This document shows, in pieces, positions 1 through 7,821 of a DNA stretch of 22,537 nucleotides. The stretch covers positions 1 to 22,537 of the forward strand of contig CAIXUF010001014.1 in assembly GCA_903922535.1 (NCBI GenBank), written 5' to 3'. The first letter of the stretch is position 1; each line of letters starts with the position of its first letter. Origin of the DNA: Candidatus Hydrogenedentota bacterium. Lineage in GTDB: Bacteria > Hydrogenedentota > Hydrogenedentia > Hydrogenedentiales > CAITNO01. Below the pieces are notes generated by a model, which made no database searches, was not told where the DNA came from, and saw only the letters and a program-made list of their open reading frames with translations. Made by a program: the position numbers and the translations under genes.

Positions 1-67
1 GCGGCACCCGATCCAGCGGATGAAGGGCGTGGAACAGGTCCATGGCACGTTCGGCGAACCCGCTCAT
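1..67 (-). CDS. Partial CDS (N-terminus only), possible HD-domain protein
   Basis: The first 22 codons of a minus-strand gene run off the left edge. Its ATG (67-65) overlaps the TGA (66-64) of the upstream AAA+ gene in an ATGA arrangement, which usually means translational coupling. The visible residues include FHALHPLDRVP; an N-terminal L-x-x-LxRVPR pattern is common just before the first helices of HD-domain phosphohydrolases of the YfbR type, so that family is a guess. No catalytic H or HD residues lie inside the window. The existence of the gene is supported by the overlap and by an open frame to the edge; the family assignment is weak. Confidence 0.45.
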   Translation of the reverse strand, partial: MSGFAERAMDLFHALHPLDRVP

Positions 68-1431
68 AGGCGGTTCAGATCCAAGTCCGGCTCGTCCTCT
101 TCCGGGGCGGGTTCTGCGTAGGTGAAATCGTCGCTGTCATCATCGTCCTCCACCGGATCGCCGAAGGCTTTCTTCACCACCTCGTCCAGCGCATCGCCGC
201 CGGGCATGAGGCGCCCAAGCATGGGCTTCGCGCCGCCGGGTGGTTGTGCCGCGGCCGGCTCCATGCCGGCTGCGCCGCCGCAAACACCGGCAAGGCGGAC
301 AATCGCCTCGGAAACAGTGCTGCGCGCCTCGGCCATGGCCGCGCCCTCACTGCCTGCCGAAAGGAGCACGGCGGTCCTGTCCAGCAGGCGCTGCACTTCG
401 CCGGCCCGCACACTCGTCCGGGCCATACTCTGCGCCGCTTCGCGGTGGGCTTTGTCCAACAGCGTCTCGGCGGCGTGTTTTTCTTCAACGAGCGAATCAT
501 AGGCGGCCAGGGCCGGGTCGCCCTCGCGGGGGCCGTTTCCGGCAAGCGCCTCCAAATCCCGGTCCAGCCCGGCGAGCGTCCGATCCAGCGCCTCGATGCG
601 GGCGCGCTGCGCCGTCTCCACTTCCGCCAGCCTGTTGGCAAGCGCCTTCACAAGACCGGCGGTTGTGTCCAGCTCGGCGCGGGACCTGTCGGCGGCCTCG
701 CGCACGGCGGCCAACTCCTGGCGGGTTTCGAACAAATCGTCCTCGCTGCGCTCAAGCGCCCCGCGGACGCGATCGCGTTCCGCTTCCGCCCTGGCCGCCC
801 TGCCGTCGGCTTCGCCGTCTTTTGCGCTTTCAGCGGCGATGCCGGGCAGGTCTTTGGGGCGGTCCTGCTCCTGTCCCAGGTCGTCAATGTATTTCCCAAG
901 GCCGTCGGTGCGCTCCAGGGCTAGCGCGGGTATGCCGTCGGCGGAGGCGGCGGCCCCGGTGGCCCGCATGCCGACAATGGCCCCGGCGGACAGCAGCGAC
1001 TTGAATTTCCCGCTGTATCCGGAAAGGGCGCTGGGATGGATGCGGCTGGTCAGCACCACCATGTGTCCGTTGTCCAGGAAAAGGCGGACAACCGCCTCCA
1101 GGTCCGGAATGCTTTCCTTGAACCGCTCCATTTCGTCCACCAGCAGCACTGCGGGATGCTTTTTTTTGATGGGGGACGGGTCGCTGACGAGGTTGCGCAC
1201 TTTTCGGGGGAAATCGCCCGCGCTGACAAGCGCCATGCTGACGTGGGCCTGTCTTTCCCGGAAATCGTTGACGATGGCCCAGAGCAGATGGCTTTTGCCC
1301 GTGCCCTTCTCGCCGACCAGGGTCACCGGCCTGGCGGGGTCCCCTTCGAGGGAGGCAACCTCTCGGCAGGCATCATACGCCGCCTGGTTGTTTTCGTCGG
1401 CAGTGAAATTGGCGAACGTCAACCCGTTCAT
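64..1431 (-). CDS. DnaA/Hda-like AAA+ ATPase with long coiled coil and acidic tail
   Basis: 455 residues. The N-terminus (LTFANF...ENNQAAY) matches the opening of the DnaA AAA+ module. Walker A is GEKGTGKS (40-47), Walker B VLLVDE (95-100), a sensor-1 type VVLTSR lies at 125-130, and GKFKSLLSAG (about 141-150) occupies the place of the DnaA arginine-finger stretch, without a convincing match. There is no DnaA domain IV (DNA-binding helix-turn-helix). Instead residues about 205-355 are heptad-rich, E/R/A-rich coiled coil, followed by a flexible linker and a highly acidic tail (about 427-455). The ATG has an SD, GGAAGGA (complement of 1441-1447), nine bases away. The gene overlaps the next one by ATGA. 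The ATPase fold is secure; the function is unknown. It might be a scaffold or remodeller rather than a replication initiator. Confidence 0.85.
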   Translation of the reverse strand: MNGLTFANFTADENNQAAYDACREVASLEGDPARPVTLVGEKGTGKSHLLWAIVNDFRERQAHVSMALVSAGDFPRKVRNLVSDPSPIKKKHPAVLLVDEMERFKESIPDLEAVVRLFLDNGHMVVLTSRIHPSALSGYSGKFKSLLSAGAIVGMRATGAAASADGIPALALERTDGLGKYIDDLGQEQDRPKDLPGIAAESAKDGEADGRAARAEAERDRVRGALERSEDDLFETRQELAAVREAADRSRAELDTTAGLVKALANRLAEVETAQRARIEALDRTLAGLDRDLEALAGNGPREGDPALAAYDSLVEEKHAAETLLDKAHREAAQSMARTSVRAGEVQRLLDRTAVLLSAGSEGAAMAEARSTVSEAIVRLAGVCGGAAGMEPAAAQPPGGAKPMLGRLMPGGDALDEVVKKAFGDPVEDDDDSDDFTYAEPAPEEDEPDLDLNRL

Positions 1432-1693
1432 GACCGCAAATCCTTCCGCCGGTTTTCAAGCCCGGCCGGGTCGCTGAGTATCGTCCCGGCGTGCCCGTCG
1501 TTCTCGGAGACCTTTGGCATCCAAACAGCCGAGCCCCAGGCCGCCAGAACGCCATTCTGCAGCTTGTGCGGATTGTAACTTGCCGAAGCGGTCCTGTCAA
1601 ACGCGGAAGCGTGAATAACACGCGGAATGGTTCCGCAAACGGGCTACGGACATTCCGGTGTACCTCGGCATGCGTCCAGTTATTGGGCAATGT

Positions 1694-1714
1694 ACTGTCC
1701 GGTTTCTGGACAGT
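1694..1714. promoter_or_regulatory. Perfect 7-bp dyad, candidate activator binding site
   Basis: ACTGTCC (1694-1700) and GGACAGT (1708-1714) are perfect inverted repeats separated by 7 bases. There is no T-tract, so it does not look like a terminator. It lies about 105 bp upstream of a -24/-12 element, the usual distance for the upstream binding site of a sigma-54 enhancer-binding protein. The role is inferred from position and symmetry. Confidence 0.45.
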
Positions 1715-1818
1715 TGTTGAACGCTCGGAGGGCCATGATTTTTCCGACCCGTGCCGTGATCTCCAAAACTGCACAGGATTTTGCATTTTCAGGGTCCATA
1801 GCGTCGCGGCCCGCAAAA

Positions 1819-1833
1819 TGGCACAAGAATTGC
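1819..1833 (+). promoter_or_regulatory. Sigma-54 (RpoN) type -24/-12 promoter
   Basis: TGGCAC, five bases, then TTGC at 1819-1833 matches the RpoN consensus (TGGCAC-N5-TTGC) at all ten fixed positions. The start of transcription would lie near 1845, giving a leader of about 90 bases before the ATG at 1937. The dyad at 1694-1714 upstream fits an enhancer site. The regulator itself is not in the window. Confidence 0.65.
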
Positions 1834-1936
1834 GAACAAACGAAAGCCATGTTGGTGAAGGTCAAAGGGTCTCCCGTTCAAGGGTGAGGGATCCTGTACA
1901 CGGGGAGACCATAATATTGGGCGGAGAGGGTTTGTC

Positions 1937-2394
1937 ATGAGGAAGGGAATTACGGTCGTGCGGGCGCACGCGGCGCTGTCGGTGTGCCTGTTACTGGTCG
2001 CACTGGGCTTGGCGGGCGGTGGGGTGTGCGCCGTCCTTGCGGGCGACTTGGAACCGGCGGGGCAGGGTGAACCTGTTTCCACGCTGAACCCGGACGAAGT
2101 CACCGCCGCAGGCACGGCCGCCGCGCAGGCCGCGCAACAGTGGTTTCGAGACAGGGCTGCGGCCAATGGCATTCCCCTGCCCGAAACTGCCTGGGCCGAG
2201 CGCTGGCGGCTCCCCCCGCGACATGATCGGGGACAACGGCCCCGGTTACGGTCGTGACTGCGGACACGCCCTCTGTGATGCCGGTGCATCTGCCCGTCTT
2301 GGCCATGAACGTTCAGCAGCTCCAACAGGTCTTTCCGGGGATGCAGCCCTCTGGAAGGATGTTTGCGCGGAAAGCCCCGTGTGGCGCGGGGTGA
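1937..2394 (+). pseudogene. Small exported or membrane-anchored protein, apparently frameshifted
   Basis: The ATG at 1937 has an SD-like GGAGAGG (1922-1928), eight bases away, and a sigma-54 promoter upstream. The first frame codes a basic N-terminus, one hydrophobic segment (about residues 10-35) and then a soluble stretch (NPDEVTAAG...AAQQWFRDRAAANG), but becomes implausible (PPRHDRGQRPRLRS) before its stop at 2257. Protein-like sequence resumes in another frame (PVTVVTADTPSVMPVHLPVL...) and ends at TGA 2392-2394. Two same-direction one-base shifts, at C6 (2212-2217) and at G4 or C4 (about 2229-2244), would join the parts into roughly 150 residues. The layout, one N-terminal anchor plus an extracytoplasmic stretch, faintly resembles TadE/TadG-like pilus proteins, but no family is recognised. 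It may be a decayed gene or reflect sequencing error. Confidence 0.45.
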
Positions 2395-2574
2395 GGGAAA
2401 AAAACACGGTCCGGCAAACACATGCCAGCACAGGACTTCGGGCTTTCGCAATTGCCTCCTGGTAGAACAGAATTGAGTCCAACCGGACAAAAGTGTAGTC
2501 TGATAGCATCGTTTTCGTGTGTGAGAAGACAACTTATGTGGTTTGGCACACGTTTCGATCATAAGGAGCAGGTT
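2395..2574. other. Intergenic spacer before the glycosyltransferase gene
   Basis: I see no gene. An imperfect relative of the upstream dyad, GTCC-AACC-GGAC, lies at 2477-2488. No clear sigma-70 or sigma-54 promoter could be recognised. Confidence 0.4.
2563..2568 (+). promoter_or_regulatory. Shine-Dalgarno site that fixes a GTG start
   Basis: AAGGAG lies 6 bases before GTG 2575 and 9 bases before GTG 2578, both in frame. The in-frame ATGs at 2422 and 2536 have no comparable site, so a GTG start is preferred. Confidence 0.6.
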
Positions 2575-4932
2575 GTGGTGTCGACAGGAGCAGAAAGTGG
2601 GGTGAAGTCGCGACGAGACAACGTGTGGGTCTTGGTGGGAATCTGCCTCCTGACGGTCTTGGCGTTTACGGTTCGCGTCTGGCATTTGGACCAGCAGTCC
2701 GTGTGGCTTGACGAACTTCTCTCCAACTTGGGGTATCTGAATGCCCCCGCCCCTTGGACCTTTTTCGACCTTATCCGCTTCAATTCGGCCCCTGAGAGTG
2801 TTCCCGTCTACTACTGGTTTGAATACGTTTGGGAGCACTTGGCAGGTTCGGACCCGTGGGTACTGAGGCTTGCGCCCGTAATGGCGGGCGCCGCGTGCGT
2901 CCCGCTCATCTATGCTGTCGGCGCACGGTTTCGCGGGCCTTGGGCCGGGGGCGCTGCTGCGTTGTGCCTGGCCCTGTCGCCCTCGCAAATCTACTGGTCG
3001 CAGGAGCTGCTGCCCTATTCGTTCATCATGCCTCTTGCCCTCTTGTCAGTGCTGGGATTGCTCCGCGGCCTCCAGGACAACGATGCCAAAGGCTGGCTGC
3101 TGATGCTGGCGGCCAATGCCCTGCTCCTGTGGACACACGTGACATCTGTCGCGTTTGTGCTTGCGGAAATGGCGTTTCTGTGCGTTGGACTGTATGGGGC
3201 CGGACCGAAGCGATGGGGATGGATGGCCGCGCAGGCGGCGTCCCTGCTTTCCTGGGGATGGTATGTCACTCATCTTTCCCGCCGTGGGGGAGGGAGCTAT
3301 GAAGGTTCTTTAATGCACGGACTCGCGACAATCTTGATGTTCCGCGATATGTCGGTGGAGCTGAACTATTCCGCGTATTTGGCGCCAGACAGTCTGCCTT
3401 ATCTTGCCTCGTGGCTCCCGTTAATGAACCGGATAATGGCCTGCGTTGCCGGTGCGGCCTTTGTATGGCTGGCCGCTTATTGGCTTTGGCGCTGCCTGCG
3501 CCTGTGGATCACGCGCGCGCCGGATCATAAAGAAACCCTCCAAACCCACACGCTGGTTGCCTTCCTGATTGTCTGCCCGCTGTCTCTTTTGTTGGTTCTT
3601 GCCCTTGCCGGAAAAGGCAGCGCCGTGCTGCTCCCGCGTTATTCCCTTTGCCTTGCCCTGCCCATATACCTCGCCATCGGCGGCATGCTCGCGGCCCTGC
3701 CGGGACGGCGGCTGAAAACCGCCGCACTGGCGGGGCTTGCAGCCCTATATGGCTATCAGGCGGCAATACTCATGCCGACGAGCACCCGTGCAGACTCGCA
3801 GGGTGCGGCACGGTACATTAGCCAGAAACTGCAGCCAGACGACGTCGTGATGACCTGCCCCTCCCCCCTACATGCCATGGTCCCCGTCTATGCGCTCAGG
3901 AACGCAAACATTCCCATCCTACTATATGCCACCTCTTCTTCTATGCTGATAAACGCGGCGAATTATCTGCTGGCCGACGCCGGTCCCGGCTCAGGGCATC
4001 CGCAGCGAACCGTCTGGATCTTTCTAACCCCCTACGAAAGTAAAGGCCGCTTTTCAGGCTTGGAACGTCAGTTCGCCGCCTGCGGGATGGAAGTCCTTCC
4101 GAAGGTGTACAATGGCGGAATCAATGTGGCCGTTTGGCGCGTTCAGCGCGGTGTGGCCGCATTTGTTCCGACGCCGCCCGCCGCGCAGAACCCCCAAACC
4201 GAGAAGCAATTCCGAGCGGTATTGGCGGAACTCGGCGTGCCAGAGACAGACGCGCGGACACGGAGGCTACTAGCCCTCGGCATCCAAGAACGTGTTGGGT
4301 TTCCCAACATGTACGGGGACCTCCTTATCGCTTATGACCTGCTCCTGGCGAATCAAACCGACCTCGCTGAGCGCGCCGCGGAGAGGAGTGTCAAGTCGGA
4401 TGGCAGGTTCGAGATGGGGCATGTGGCGAAAGCATTGGTGTCGCTTCGCCGGGGTGACATTGGGGCGGCCAATAGATCTTTCCAGGATGCCCTTGGGTGC
4501 AGCGCTTACGCGGGGCGCATCCTGCGTGAATTCGCCGAAGCCAGTTGTGATGCGGGTGGGCGCGGGTCTGCGGACGCGATTGAGCATTTGGAGTCAGCCG
4601 GGGTTTGGTCGGCCATCCCTTGGCGCGAGATCAATCGCCTGATAGTGCCGGGGGGAAGCCGTGTGTGGCCGCCGGGTCTCTATCCCCTGCGCGCCAAAGA
4701 CTATGACCGTCTTGCTCCCGAATTCGCGTCTTTGAACATTCCCGAGTCCCTTCCGGCGGAAGCGGTCGCGCGGATTGGAGAACTGTTCGAGGTTGAGAAC
4801 CGAATTGAAGAGGCCAAGGACGCTTACCGCAAGGCCAACCTCCAGGACCCCGCAAACCTGCGTGCACAGGCGGGGCTTGCGGCTTGCGCTGAACCGGTCA
4901 GCGTGAATTTCGCCGCGCCCGCCGCACAATAA
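2575..4932 (+). CDS. Polytopic GT-C glycosyltransferase with C-terminal TPR-like region
   Basis: About 785 residues from GTG 2575 (GTG 2578 equally possible). After a short cytoplasmic start comes a hydrophobic helix, then the signature of the PMT/ArnT/GT39-like family: SVWLDE, with the acidic D-E pair at about residues 46-47 in the first extracytoplasmic loop, followed by PVYYWF and a long series of membrane helices (to about residue 420). Such enzymes move sugars from polyprenyl-phosphate donors on the periplasmic face. A soluble domain follows, and the last 200 residues look like TPR helices (for example IEEAKDAYRKANLQDPANLRAQAGLA). The enzyme-TPR fusion suggests partners in envelope or polysaccharide assembly. 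It is convergent with the radical SAM gene. Fold confidence is high; donor and acceptor are unknown. Confidence 0.85.
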   Translation: MVSTGAESGVKSRRDNVWVLVGICLLTVLAFTVRVWHLDQQSVWLDELLSNLGYLNAPAPWTFFDLIRFNSAPESVPVYYWFEYVWEHLAGSDPWVLRLAPVMAGAACVPLIYAVGARFRGPWAGGAAALCLALSPSQIYWSQELLPYSFIMPLALLSVLGLLRGLQDNDAKGWLLMLAANALLLWTHVTSVAFVLAEMAFLCVGLYGAGPKRWGWMAAQAASLLSWGWYVTHLSRRGGGSYEGSLMHGLATILMFRDMSVELNYSAYLAPDSLPYLASWLPLMNRIMACVAGAAFVWLAAYWLWRCLRLWITRAPDHKETLQTHTLVAFLIVCPLSLLLVLALAGKGSAVLLPRYSLCLALPIYLAIGGMLAALPGRRLKTAALAGLAALYGYQAAILMPTSTRADSQGAARYISQKLQPDDVVMTCPSPLHAMVPVYALRNANIPILLYATSSSMLINAANYLLADAGPGSGHPQRTVWIFLTPYESKGRFSGLERQFAACGMEVLPKVYNGGINVAVWRVQRGVAAFVPTPPAAQNPQTEKQFRAVLAELGVPETDARTRRLLALGIQERVGFPNMYGDLLIAYDLLLANQTDLAERAAERSVKSDGRFEMGHVAKALVSLRRGDIGAANRSFQDALGCSAYAGRILREFAEASCDAGGRGSADAIEHLESAGVWSAIPWREINRLIVPGGSRVWPPGLYPLRAKDYDRLAPEFASLNIPESLPAEAVARIGELFEVENRIEEAKDAYRKANLQDPANLRAQAGLAACAEPVSVNFAAPAAQ

Positions 4933-4979
4933 GGGCGGACGCGCTCCGGCTGCACCCGGCCTTTCACCCGGCCCCATAG

Positions 4980-4997
4980 CCCCCTGCGGGAAGGGGG
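4980..4997. terminator. Weak hairpin between convergent genes
   Basis: CCCCC (4980-4984) pairs with GGGGG (4993-4997) across an 8-base loop, between the ends of two converging genes. There is no U-tract on either side, so intrinsic termination is doubtful. A direct repeat CACCCGGCC-TTT-CACCCGGCC lies just upstream. Confidence 0.25.
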
Positions 4998-5002
4998 ACG
5001 GG

Positions 5003-6460
5003 TCAGGATGCGGGATTGCCCCCCGGCAATTGGCCGCGCTGTGGCAGCATGCCCTTGGTGGCGCGATAAAGAAAGATCGGAATGTATGCGGGCAGCAGCC
5101 ACGGCTGCGGGTGGGCGCGGAGCAGCCGGGCGACTCTGCGGGGATTCATGTAGAAACGGCGCATCGCGAGCCGCTGATAGTAGAACAATGTCCGGTCGGG
5201 AAGATCGGTCAGATTCACCCGCATCCCCGAGTAGTCCATGTCATCATACCGGAGCTTCGCGATCTTCTCCGGATGATCGCGCAGTACCATTTCATAAAGG
5301 GGCGTTCCCGGGAAGGGAGTTACCGCGTGAAAGGTGGCCGCGTGGAAAGAGGAGGCGCACGCGACGTCGATGGTCATTCTGATCTCCTCCTCGGTTTCCG
5401 TTGGGAATCCCATCATGCATAGCAGGCTGGAGTACACCCGTTTTGAGGTGATATAGTCGCCTCGGTCGAGCAGCTTCTGGATGTTCATGGCCTTGGCGGT
5501 GAACTTCTGGAGACGGGGTGATCCGGTTTCCAGCGCCAGATTGCAGTGGTACATGCCCGTGCTGACCAGCGCGTCAATCACCTCATTGCTCAAAAGGTCC
5601 GCGCGGAGTCCGTTGGGAAAGGCGAACCGTGTCTTTATGCCTTTCTGTTTCAACAGTTCACAGATCTGAAGCACCCGCCCGGGTTTGAAATTGAAATTGT
5701 CGTCCTGAAATTCAAAGTCGACAATCCCGTAGGTCTTCTGAAGGTGCGCAAGTTCATCAACCACCCGCTCCGGGGAGAGCGTTCTAATGGTCTTGCCGAA
5801 AATATTATGGCAGTATATGCAGTGATAGGGGCAACCCCGGCTGGTCACAAGCGGCGCGTAACGGCGGCGGTAAACCGCCGCGGCTGACTGCGCCTTCCAA
5901 TATCTCGGCAACTCGATCAGGTCGTAGGCCGGCATGGGAATGTCGTCCAGATTATCCACTTGCGGCGGCGTGCCGGGATTCTGCACCACTTCGCCGCGGG
6001 CATTGCGCCAGATAATGCCCGGTATCCCGCCGAAATCGTGCCCGCTTTCGGCCCAAGCCTGAAGGATCATCTCGGTCGCCACTTCACCCTCGCCAGGCAC
6101 CACCACATCCGCGCGGATTTCCTCAAGGAGCTTCTCGCGAACTCCCGAGGCGTGCGGGCCTCCCAGGAGAATCAAGGCATTGGGAAGGGCCGCGCGGGTC
6201 TTTTGAACAAACAGGGGAAGCGCATGGGCCGCGGTGGTAAAGGAGGAGAAGCCGACCACGTCGGCGCCAAAGTCCGTTGCGCGCCTGACCACTTCGTCGG
6301 ACGTCCAGTTGTCCAGACGCTGGTTGACTATCATGATGTCAACGGGCAGCCTAGTCCGAACGTAAGCGGCTATCGACAACAGCCCTATCGGCGGGGTGAC
6401 GACGGGACACGGCCGCGTGTGCATTCCAGTGTTGACCAGAAAGAGGCGAATCCGTTTCAT
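5003..6460 (-). CDS. B12-binding domain radical SAM protein
   Basis: 485 residues. The N-terminal half (about 1-160) is a Rossmann-like cobalamin-binding domain of the B12-radical SAM type, with PPIGLLSIAAYV, GFSSFT and LLGGPHAS and the VPGEGE motif near 122; as usual for this class there is no DxHxxG cobalt-ligand histidine. The radical SAM core carries the cluster motif CPYHCIYC (Cys 210, 214, 217), followed by the usual FQDDNF and LALETGS strands. The C-terminus is basic and possibly membrane-associated. The family includes methyltransferases and ring-forming enzymes (BchE-like and many lipid or natural-product enzymes); the substrate cannot be read. The SD GGAGG lies 11 bases before the ATG. 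It appears monocistronic. Confidence 0.9.
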   Translation of the reverse strand: MKRIRLFLVNTGMHTRPCPVVTPPIGLLSIAAYVRTRLPVDIMIVNQRLDNWTSDEVVRRATDFGADVVGFSSFTTAAHALPLFVQKTRAALPNALILLGGPHASGVREKLLEEIRADVVVPGEGEVATEMILQAWAESGHDFGGIPGIIWRNARGEVVQNPGTPPQVDNLDDIPMPAYDLIELPRYWKAQSAAAVYRRRYAPLVTSRGCPYHCIYCHNIFGKTIRTLSPERVVDELAHLQKTYGIVDFEFQDDNFNFKPGRVLQICELLKQKGIKTRFAFPNGLRADLLSNEVIDALVSTGMYHCNLALETGSPRLQKFTAKAMNIQKLLDRGDYITSKRVYSSLLCMMGFPTETEEEIRMTIDVACASSFHAATFHAVTPFPGTPLYEMVLRDHPEKIAKLRYDDMDYSGMRVNLTDLPDRTLFYYQRLAMRRFYMNPRRVARLLRAHPQPWLLPAYIPIFLYRATKGMLPQRGQLPGGNPAS

Positions 6461-6755
6461 ATTGGGTCATGCCTCCGGATTGCCGAGACGCGTCCGGGCC
6501 AAGTCTAATGGCGAAAGAAGAGCATTTCCAAACAACTCACGGTCTTTCAGCGAATGCCCCTCCGGGAATCATCTTCCTTAAGGAAGCGCGGCGATTTTGC
6601 TCCGTCAAACACAAACATTCCATACTGTGCCTTTTCGGGCCGCCCTTTTGCAAATACCGCTTTGGTCATCGGCGATTGACGTCATTGGCTGCCATAAGGC
6701 GGCGGAAACAAATAAGGGTGTCAAAACTCTTTAGAAATGTCACCTACGTGGACTC
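6461..6755. other. Spacer between the radical SAM gene and the IS remnant
   Basis: No gene is supported. The stretch should contain the radical SAM promoter and the left boundary of the ISAzo13 remnant, but I could not identify terminal inverted repeats or a clear promoter. Confidence 0.4.
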
Positions 6756-7085
6756 ATGGACAAGCTTCAGGAGTTGGAATTGAAGTTGGTATCCGTGTGG
6801 GCGTTACTGGATGAACGGGGGCGTCGTCTGATGGCTGCGAACGAGGCGCAGTTCTTGGGATATGGTGGAGTATCGTTGGTCAGCCGGGCGTGTGGCCTGT
6901 CTCGTAAGGCGATTGCAAAAGGTATCGGCGAGATCCGCGCAGGGATTGCATTGCCTGCGGGCCGTGTACGGCGTAGCGGTGCGGGCCTCAAGAAGATCCT
7001 TGAGCACGACCCGGGGCTGTCCGGCGCGTTGGACTGTTTGATTGATCCCGAGACACGCGGGGGCCCGCAATCACCCTTGCTGTAG
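6756..7085 (+). pseudogene. ISAzo13-family transposase, N-terminal fragment
   Basis: 109 residues. The sequence follows the ISAzo13 transposase N-terminus: LLDERGRRLMAANEA, GYGGVSLVSRACGLSRKAI (helix-turn-helix), RVRRSGAGLKK, then the conserved DPETRGGPQSPL. In complete members this motif continues into an RW-TxKS stretch and a long DDE catalytic domain of about 300 further residues. Here the frame stops directly after QSPLL, so the catalytic part is gone. It is a dead remnant; the rest of the element is not found downstream, where RAYT sequence begins within about 65 bases. Confidence 0.85.
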
Positions 7086-7147
7086 AAAAAAATGGACAGA
7101 CTGCGAATTATGTTGACTTTGTGGCGCTTCCTCGTCAGGCTGATGCC

Positions 7148-7246
7148 ATGAATCGCGTGGGATGTGTTGTCATAGCGGGTTTTCCGCACCATGTCACGCA
7201 GCGGGGGAATCGCCGCGCGGGGGTGTTTGTGTCTGAAGTTGATGGC
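7148..7246 (+). pseudogene. RAYT (REP-associated tyrosine transposase) N-terminal fragment
   Basis: About 32 codons read MNRVG...AGFPHHVTQRGNRR, the hallmark N-terminus of Y1/HUH transposases of the RAYT group (the first conserved block HVTQRGNRR). The catalytic HxH block and tyrosine are missing: after FVSEVD the similarity ends and, within about 10 bases, a different frame carries an unrelated Ig-like domain. The 5' boundary lies about 65 bases after the ISAzo13 fragment. The right boundary is approximate. Confidence 0.7.
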
Positions 7247-7535
7247 GGAGTATCTCTCGGGCGCTGTCGGCTACCAGTGGTCGAAGAACGGCGTCCCCAT
7301 TTCCGGCGCCACATCGGACACGTATCACGTGGACGCGTTCACCGCGAACGACGCGGGTGCGTGCACCTGCGAACTGAGCGGCGGCACCTTTGGTGTCGCC
7401 GGTCCCGTGCAGATAGCGGTTACCCCGCCCAAAATGTCCGCCGCAGGCCCGGCCGGTCTTGCCCTTGCGGTCGCCATGGCCGCGACGGTTCTGCTGATCC
7501 TTTGGAGAGGGAAGTCCCCATATCAAGGCCATTGA
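7247..7535 (+). pseudogene. C-terminal fragment of an Ig-like, membrane-anchored surface protein
   Basis: In the frame ending at 7535, GYQWSKNGVPISGATSDTY followed by FTANDAGACTCEL is a clear Ig/I-set-type domain end (W-K-G; D-A-G-x-Y/C-x-C pattern). It is followed by PPKMSAAGPAGLALAVAM..., one hydrophobic helix, and a short basic tail (WRGK), the layout of a C-terminal sorting or anchoring signal. The N-terminal part of the protein is absent; the sequence joins RAYT DNA near 7247. The open frame can be extended back to an ATG at 7191, but those residues are an out-of-frame reading of RAYT DNA. Confidence 0.65.
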
Positions 7536-7764
7536 TGAGATACGGCGGGAAATTGGAGAAGAAAGGAAGCGTCAGTTTTCCAACGGTGTTCCCTTTAGGC
7601 GGCGTCCACAAATAGAGTTGGCAACTTTCATCGAGAGGCGCCGTGATCACGCACCTCTTGAAATGGTTAATGCAAACTTCATTTCTTGACGCTTCCGTAG
7701 CCTCGAAAATACCCTCTTCGGCGACTCCTATTCGAACTACCAGTGAGGTACCAGCGGGGTAAAA

Positions 7765-7803
7765 CAGGGACGGTAAAACAGGACCACCGGATGGGTGTCC
7801 CTG
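7765..7803. repeat. REP-like hairpin with nearby direct repeat
   Basis: CAGGGAC (7765-7771) pairs with GTCCCTG (7797-7803). An 11-bp direct repeat GGTAAAACAGG occurs at 7758-7768 and 7772-7782. Palindromes of this kind commonly accompany RAYT transposases, and a RAYT fragment lies about 520 bases upstream. The link is inferred. Confidence 0.4.
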
Positions 7804-7821
7804 ATCAATTTCCCGGTGTTT

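Larger units (their letters stand above)
1432..1936. other. Spacer of about 505 bp between divergent genes
   Basis: I see no convincing gene here. The open frame 1491-1940 on the plus strand has no SD and an implausible composition. The spacer holds the SD of the minus-strand ATPase gene (1441-1447), a perfect dyad at 1694-1714 and a sigma-54 type promoter at 1819-1833 that points at the gene starting at 1937. Confidence 0.6.

Noticed and set aside
1491..1940. Open frame of about 149 codons on the plus strand
   Set aside because: No SD, implausible composition, and it crosses the dyad and the sigma-54 promoter; the ATGA overlap with the gene at 1937 looks coincidental.
2472..2500. Sigma-70 promoter TTGAGT-N17-TAGTCT before the glycosyltransferase
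   Set aside because: Both hexamers are poor matches, so I do not annotate it.
1789..2988. Long minus-strand open frame of about 399 codons
   Set aside because: Antisense to the exported gene and the glycosyltransferase; Arg/His/Pro-rich with no family pattern, typical of a shadow frame in GC-rich DNA.
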